A stretch of 36,041 nt of DNA from MGBC114844 sp910585855 (GTDB lineage: Bacteria; Bacillota; Clostridia; Lachnospirales; Lachnospiraceae), in the NCBI GenBank assembly GCA_965646165.1, contig CBFFYP010000050.1:1-36041 (forward strand), read 5' to 3'. The translations under genes were made by a program, and so were the position numbers. Positions 32,200-36,041 of the stretch are shown one piece after another. Every line of letters starts with the position of its first letter. The stretch's first letter is position 1. A model generated the notes under the pieces. It worked only from the letters and a program-made list of their open reading frames with translations, was not told the DNA's origin and made no database searches.

Positions 32200-32500
32200 G
32201 GACGCAAGGTTCTGGAACAGTGATCCGCCTGCTGTTCCGGTCTCCAAAAAGCAAGAAGTTCTAAGGCTTCTGCCGATGATGCATCCAACCGGACGAACCG
32301 GGGCGCAATTCGCCCGTGTGAAGGGTTTTATCAACCGGATTTTTTGAACACGGGCTAAACACGCCCCTTTTTTTGCATACCCTGCATGGAAGCAGGATAT
32401 GCAAAAAATTCTAGGTTTTTCAGCAGAAGCCTAAGAACTTCTAGCTTTTTTCCGAAGTCACTGCAGGCGGATCACTGTTCCAGAACCTTGCTGTTTCTTG
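32200..32500 (+). repeat. Family A structured repeat, copy A6 (plus), left half of a second pair type
   Basis: Head GGACGC; terminal stem AAGGTTCTGGAACAGTGATCC with GGATCACTGTTCCAGAACCTT (perfect 21 bp); conserved second stem and the GGGCTAAACACGCCCC core with the GCATACCCTGC...GCAGGATATGC hairpin; tail GCTGTTTCTTGG. Its middle part is shorter than in A1-A5 (the region between the two core hairpins is reduced). The stem sequence matches no other copy. Confidence 0.85.
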
Positions 32501-32505
32501 GCTGC

Positions 32506-32805
32506 TGGATGAAAAAAGCTAGAAGCAGAGTGTTTGTTTTCCAGCTTTAATTTCTTAGGCTTGGTTATAATTATCAGTCGCTTAAAGCGGATGGTATTAA
32601 GAGATTCTTTGCAGGGGTATCCAAAATGCCGAATAAGAAGAAAGAATGAATCTTTATTCAGTATATACTATGGAGTTTAAAGGAGGATGGAAAGATTTAG
32701 CTTTATTCATGTAAATGGTCTGGATATAATTGAAAATATTCGGATTATGTGATAATACCAAATAGGCTCAGATCTTTTTTTATTTAAGTTTTTTTCATTG
32801 TTTAT
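32506..32805. other. Spacer between copies A6 and A7; no gene
   Basis: About 300 bases, longer than the roughly 70-base linkers of the other pairs and unlike them. AAAGGAGG at 32681-32688 is followed at once by an ATG with only 21 codons, so I do not call it a gene. No terminator-quality hairpin or promoter of confidence was found. Confidence 0.5.
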
Positions 32806-33139
32806 TCAACAGACAGATTCGGTGGGGTTCTTTTCCCTGTACGACTTCGGAGAAATGTTAGAAAGTCTTTGGCTTCTGCTTAAAAACTAGAATTTTTTGC
32901 ATATCCTGCTTTCATGCAGGGTATGCAAAAAAAGGGGCGTGTTTAGCCCGCATTTTTAGAGAAGAGGATACTTTTTGGTTGGTATTATCCTTTCTTATGC
33001 TGTTCAAATTTCCGTTAATATGCGGGCGAATTGCGCCCCGGTTCGTCCGGTTGGATGCGTGATCGGCAGAAGCCTTAGACTTTTTTATATTTCGGAAACT
33101 GGAGTAGCAGAGAAAAGAACCCCACCGAATCTGGCGTCC
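32806..33139 (-). repeat. Family A structured repeat, copy A7 (minus), right half of the pair
   Basis: Reverse unit with terminal stem AGATTCGGTGGGGTTCTTTTC paired with GAAAAGAACCCCACCGAATCT (perfect 21 bp) and head GGCGTCC at 33133-33139. The core is the same as in the other copies. Its tail (TCTGTCTGTTGAATAAAC) differs from the TTTCTTGACCCCGG tail of A2, A3 and A5. It ends 65 bases before the Gx/NusG-II gene. Confidence 0.85.
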
Positions 33140-33204
33140 GGGTTGGAAAAAAATTACGGAAGAAAAAACTTACAACAGAAAAAATATGAAAGGAAGAGGA
33201 ATAA

Positions 33205-34077
33205 ATGCAGGAAAGACAGTATGGAAAAAATTTGGCAATAAGAGGAATGTTAGTTGCTTTGGCTTTTATTTTTAGTTATTTGGAATCGCTTTTTCCTGTT
33301 CTGATTCCTGTACCCGGGATAAAACTTGGATTAGCAAATTTGGTTATTTTGGTTTCTATTTATTTATTAGGAGAAAGAACAGGTTTTTTTGTTTCTTTGA
33401 TTCGGATTTTGCTTAGTGGGCTTAGTTTTAGCGGGCTTTTTTCTATGGTTTATAGTTTGGCAGGCGGGCTTTTGAGTTTTTTTGGAATGGTTTTTTTGAA
33501 GCGGCGAAAGTGGGGGAGTTTGTATGGGGTTAGTATGGCGGGAGGAGCTTTGCATAATGTGGGACAGATTGCTGTAGCGGCTTTGGTATTGAGAAGTCGT
33601 TATATTTTTAGTTATTTAGGGATTTTGCTTCCTGTAGGGGTTTTAACTGGTTTTTTGATTGGAGTGGCGGCTTCTCGGATTTTGCGGAGTTTAAAGGGAC
33701 GGCAAGAGCTGTTTTGCAAGTTAGATGGGATATTAGCAGGGGGATTTCTTTTTTTAGGGGTGTTGGTGCTTGGAGGTGTACAAGCTGCAAAACAGGACGG
33801 GGGTGTGGTTTTGGTGCGAAAGGATGGCACTTTTTATCAAGAGTATTCTCTTTTTGAGAATGGGGTTTATCGGTTGGATTGGGAAAACGAAAGCTATAAT
33901 GTTTTGGTGATACAGGATGGAAAAGTTTTTGTTTCGGATGCTTCTTGTCCGGATCGGCTTTGTGTGCATGAAAGAGCAATTTCTCGGACACAGGAGAGAA
34001 TTGTTTGTCTGCCGAATCGAATGGAAGTTTGGATTGAGGCAGCAGAAGAAATGGGATTGGATGCGATTGCCGAGTAA
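33205..34077 (+). CDS. Fusion of Gx (heptaprenyl diphosphate synthase component I-like) transporter and NusG domain II
   Basis: 290 aa. Residues 1-165 form a five- to six-helix membrane domain of the Gx transporter/Hpre_diP_synt_I type (RGMLVALAFIFSYLESLFPV, PGIKLGLANLVIL, GGALHNVGQIAVAALVL). After a short basic linker (KGRQELF) comes one more helix (LDGILAGGFLFLGVLVLGGV), then a NusG domain II-like module (about 195-285) with VFVSDASCPDRLCVHERAIS and IVCLPNRMEVWIE, the usual CPD-x-x-C-V and CLPN marks. In related bacteria these are usually two neighbouring genes close to Rnf or ApbE (recall). Function unproven; isoprenoid or cofactor transport has been suggested for Gx proteins. GGAAGAGGAAT supports the start. 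Confidence 0.85.
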   Translation: MQERQYGKNLAIRGMLVALAFIFSYLESLFPVLIPVPGIKLGLANLVILVSIYLLGERTGFFVSLIRILLSGLSFSGLFSMVYSLAGGLLSFFGMVFLKRRKWGSLYGVSMAGGALHNVGQIAVAALVLRSRYIFSYLGILLPVGVLTGFLIGVAASRILRSLKGRQELFCKLDGILAGGFLFLGVLVLGGVQAAKQDGGVVLVRKDGTFYQEYSLFENGVYRLDWENESYNVLVIQDGKVFVSDASCPDRLCVHERAISRTQERIVCLPNRMEVWIEAAEEMGLDAIAE

Positions 34078-34111
34078 ATTTTTACTTGCTATTTTAAAAA
34101 AAAGGTATAAA

Positions 34112-34158
34112 ATAATGAGGAAAGACGAATGAGGGGGCTTTCCTTATTATTTTGCAGT
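34112..34158 (+). terminator. Rho-independent terminator after the Gx/NusG-II gene
   Basis: ATAATGAGGAAAG (34112-34124) pairs with CTTTCCTTATTAT (34138-34150; one G-T pair), followed by a T-rich tract. It separates this gene from the MATE gene. Confidence 0.85.
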
Positions 34159-34228
34159 TTTTTGTGTTTATAGGATAGCTTGACTTTATTTGGTTAAGAG
34201 ATGATAAATAGAGAGAAAGGTGAGATAC

Positions 34229-35554
34229 TTGAAAGATTTGACAGAGGGAAAACCTTTACGGGTGTTGTGGAATTTTTCAATTCCTATGTTTATTAGTGTA
34301 ATTTTTCAGCAGCTTTATAATATTGCGGATAGTGTAATTGCTGGAAAGTTTGCTGGAGAAGATGCATTGGCGGCAGTTGGGGCTTCTTATCCGATTACTA
34401 TGATTTTTATGGCGATTGCGATTGGAAGCAATATTGGATGTGCTGTGGTAATTTCTCAATTATATGGGGCAAAGCAGTATGGAAAGATGAAAACAGCAAT
34501 TTTAACAACTTTGCTGTCGTCGGCTGTTTTGTCGCTTTTGCTGACTGGTCTTGGGTTGGCTGGGACACGTGGACTGATGGATATGATTCATACGCCTGCT
34601 AATATTTTTGAAGAGGGTGCGGTTTATCTTCGGATTTATATTGCCGGTTTTTTATTTTTGTATCTTTATAATGTGGGGACAGGAGTGTTTACTTCACTGG
34701 GGGATTCAAAGACACCGCTTTATTTTTTAATTGGTTCTTCGCTTGGAAATATTGTGCTGGACTATTTGTTTGTAGCTGTTTTTCAATGGGGTGTGCCTGG
34801 TGTGGCTTGGGCAACCTTTTTGGCACAGGGAGTGGCATGTGTATTGGCTTTGCTGACGCTTTATTGGAAAATCAGGCAGATTCAGACAGGAGAGAAAACG
34901 CTATTTTTTTCTTTTGAGATGTTAAAAAAGATTAGTGCGATTGCTGTTCCAAGTATTTTACAGCAGAGTTTTGTTTCGGTTGGAAATATTTTTATTCAAA
35001 GTTTGATCAATGGATTTGGTTCTTCGGTAATTGCTGGTTATTCGGCTGCTATTAAGTTAAATACGTTTGCGATTACCAGTTTTACTACGCTTGGAAATGG
35101 GATTTCTAGTTTTACAGCACAAAATCTTGGAGCAGGGAAACTTGGACGGATTCGGGACGGGCTTTTTGCAGGAATTCGGATTGGGGTATTGGTTGCTTTG
35201 CCGTTTGTTTTTTGCTTTTTTGGGATTGGAAAAAGTATGATGGGGCTTTTTTTAGAAGATGGAAGCGTAGAGGCAATGCAGACTGGGGTAGAATTTCTTC
35301 GGATTGTTTCTCCTTTTTATTTAGTAATTTCAATGAAGCTGGCAGCGGACGGAGTACTTCGTGGAACAGGGAAAATGAAAATGTTTATGGTTTCTACTTT
35401 TACGGATTTGATTCTTCGGGTTATTTTGGCTTATTTATTTGCTTATTTTGGAGGAGTAACAGAAATTTGGCTGTCTTGGCCGATTGGATGGACGATTGCT
35501 ATGGTGCTGTCGGTTGGATTCGCTTGGAAGGTTATAAAGGATACTAGATATTGA
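34229..35554 (+). CDS. MATE-family multidrug exporter (second copy type)
   Basis: 441 aa if it starts at the TTG at 34229: AAAGGTGA (34216-34223), a good match to the ribosome site, then has a 5-base gap, and the protein begins KDLTEGKPLRVLWNFSIPM, as most MATE proteins do. A GTG at 34220 lies within that site and would add three residues. About twelve membrane segments; IADSVIAGKFAGEDALAAVGASYP is the family signature. It is only distantly similar to the MATE at 4681, so not a recent duplicate. Substrate unknown. A family A pair starts 18 bases after its stop. Confidence 0.92.
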   Translation: MKDLTEGKPLRVLWNFSIPMFISVIFQQLYNIADSVIAGKFAGEDALAAVGASYPITMIFMAIAIGSNIGCAVVISQLYGAKQYGKMKTAILTTLLSSAVLSLLLTGLGLAGTRGLMDMIHTPANIFEEGAVYLRIYIAGFLFLYLYNVGTGVFTSLGDSKTPLYFLIGSSLGNIVLDYLFVAVFQWGVPGVAWATFLAQGVACVLALLTLYWKIRQIQTGEKTLFFSFEMLKKISAIAVPSILQQSFVSVGNIFIQSLINGFGSSVIAGYSAAIKLNTFAITSFTTLGNGISSFTAQNLGAGKLGRIRDGLFAGIRIGVLVALPFVFCFFGIGKSMMGLFLEDGSVEAMQTGVEFLRIVSPFYLVISMKLAADGVLRGTGKMKMFMVSTFTDLILRVILAYLFAYFGGVTEIWLSWPIGWTIAMVLSVGFAWKVIKDTRY

Positions 35555-35572
35555 CAAGGAGTTGCTTTCACC

Positions 35573-35912
35573 GGACGCAAGAGGCGATTTGCTCCTATCC
35601 TTTTTCTGCTCCGCTCCAAACGGTAAGAAAGTCTAGGGCTTCTGATTTTGGTTCATCCAACCGGACGAACCGGGGCGCAATTCGCCCTCATGACAGCCGA
35701 AATGAACCGGGGTAAGGAACGATTTTATCAACCATAAAACATCCTCTTCCCTATTCTCCGGGCTAAACACGCCCCTTTTTTTGCATACCCTGCATGGAAG
35801 CAGGATATGCAAAAAATTCTAGGTAGTTCCACAGAAGCCCAAGACTTTCTAACCGTTCTCCGAAGTCGCAGGCAAAGGATAGGAGCAAACCACCTCTTGC
35901 TGTTGGTTGGAT
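35573..35912 (+). repeat. Family A structured repeat, copy A8 (plus), left half of a pair
   Basis: Nearly identical in layout to A1 and A4: head GGACGC; terminal stem 35581-35609 with 35868-35896 (four imperfect positions, one of them a T-G pair). Where A1 has CTGTTC/GAACAG, this copy has CTATCC/GGATAG. The 10 bases before the head (TTGCTTTCAC) match those before A1, so the true boundary may lie slightly further left. Confidence 0.85.
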
Positions 35913-35974
35913 AGCGGTAGAAATTTTTATTGCAGAACAAGTTTTCAGTAAAGTTTGGACACGATTCTTTTTTT

Positions 35975-36041
35975 GTTCCGGGGTCAAGAAACAGCCAGAT
36001 TCGAAAACGGTGGGCAGCCTGCAGTGACTTTGGAAAAAAGT
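35975..36041 (-). repeat. Family A structured repeat, copy A9 (minus), cut by the window end
   Basis: Starts with the tail GTTCCGGGGTCAAGAAACAG and continues into CGAAAACGGTGGGCAG and the CAGTGACTTTGGAAAAAAGT core, identical in order to A2 and A5. The unit continues beyond the window. It is the right half of the third copy of the A1-A2 type composite. Confidence 0.8.

Noticed and set aside
32681..32755. Small ORF after AAAGGAGG in the A6-A7 spacer
   Set aside because: The ATG directly abuts the ribosome site with no spacing and the frame is only 21 codons.
1..36041. tRNA, rRNA or replication origin
   Set aside because: No cloverleaf ending in CCA, no rRNA blocks and no DnaA-box clusters were recognised.

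Overview
The window is AT-rich chromosomal DNA from a low-GC, Gram-positive anaerobe. A member of the Lachnospiraceae (Clostridia) fits best: it has a complete Rnf operon in clostridial order (C-D-G-E-A-B), a CBir1-like flagellin, CsrA, RecU, HisZ, and sigma-A promoters and Shine-Dalgarno sites typical of Firmicutes. Species cannot be named from sequence alone. No rRNA, tRNA or CRISPR array was seen.

Layout. 1-60: hairpins resembling the right end of an IS200/IS605-type element. 61-3484: small membrane protein, RluA-type pseudouridine synthase, RecU and HisZ; the last three are translationally overlapped. 3759-6547: DUF445 protein, MATE exporter and YbaK-type deacylase. 6612-13682: LacI-type repressor (minus strand), then a glucose/maltose-type PTS (IIA-IIC-IIB), an endonuclease/exonuclease/phosphatase-fold protein and MalQ, probably a maltodextrin operon. 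14336-21338: a tyrosine recombinase gene bracketed by inverted 33-bp sites, then csrA, flagellin and three glycosyltransferase-like genes; this is a motility and flagellin-modification block. 21456-22080: Phd/VapC-type toxin-antitoxin. 23136-25762: rpsO-pnp. 26126-26659: GNAT. 27158-32182: rnfCDGEAB. 33205-34077: a Gx-transporter/NusG-II fusion. 34229-35554: a second MATE exporter.

Between the genes lie many copies of two families of structured repeats. Family A has units of about 340 nt: nine copies, eight of them in tail-to-tail pairs. Family B has units of about 165 nt: three complete copies and two truncated ones. Both families begin with a GGACGC-type head and end with a GGCTGT-type tail just outside a long terminal stem. 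The stem sequence changes between copies while staying complementary within each copy. Together they fill roughly a tenth of the window and sit mostly a few bases after stop codons. I do not recognise either family by name.

The two most interesting signals are (1) these covarying hairpin families, which look like mobile or templated structured elements, and (2) the self-flanked recombinase: two inverted 33-bp sites with the same 7-bp core enclose the integrase gene directly upstream of csrA-flagellin. That arrangement predicts an invertible switch next to flagellar control. The flagellin leader also shows a GGA-loop hairpin plus a GGA in the Shine-Dalgarno, as expected for CsrA repression. 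Everything here was read by eye; no similarity search or folding program was run.
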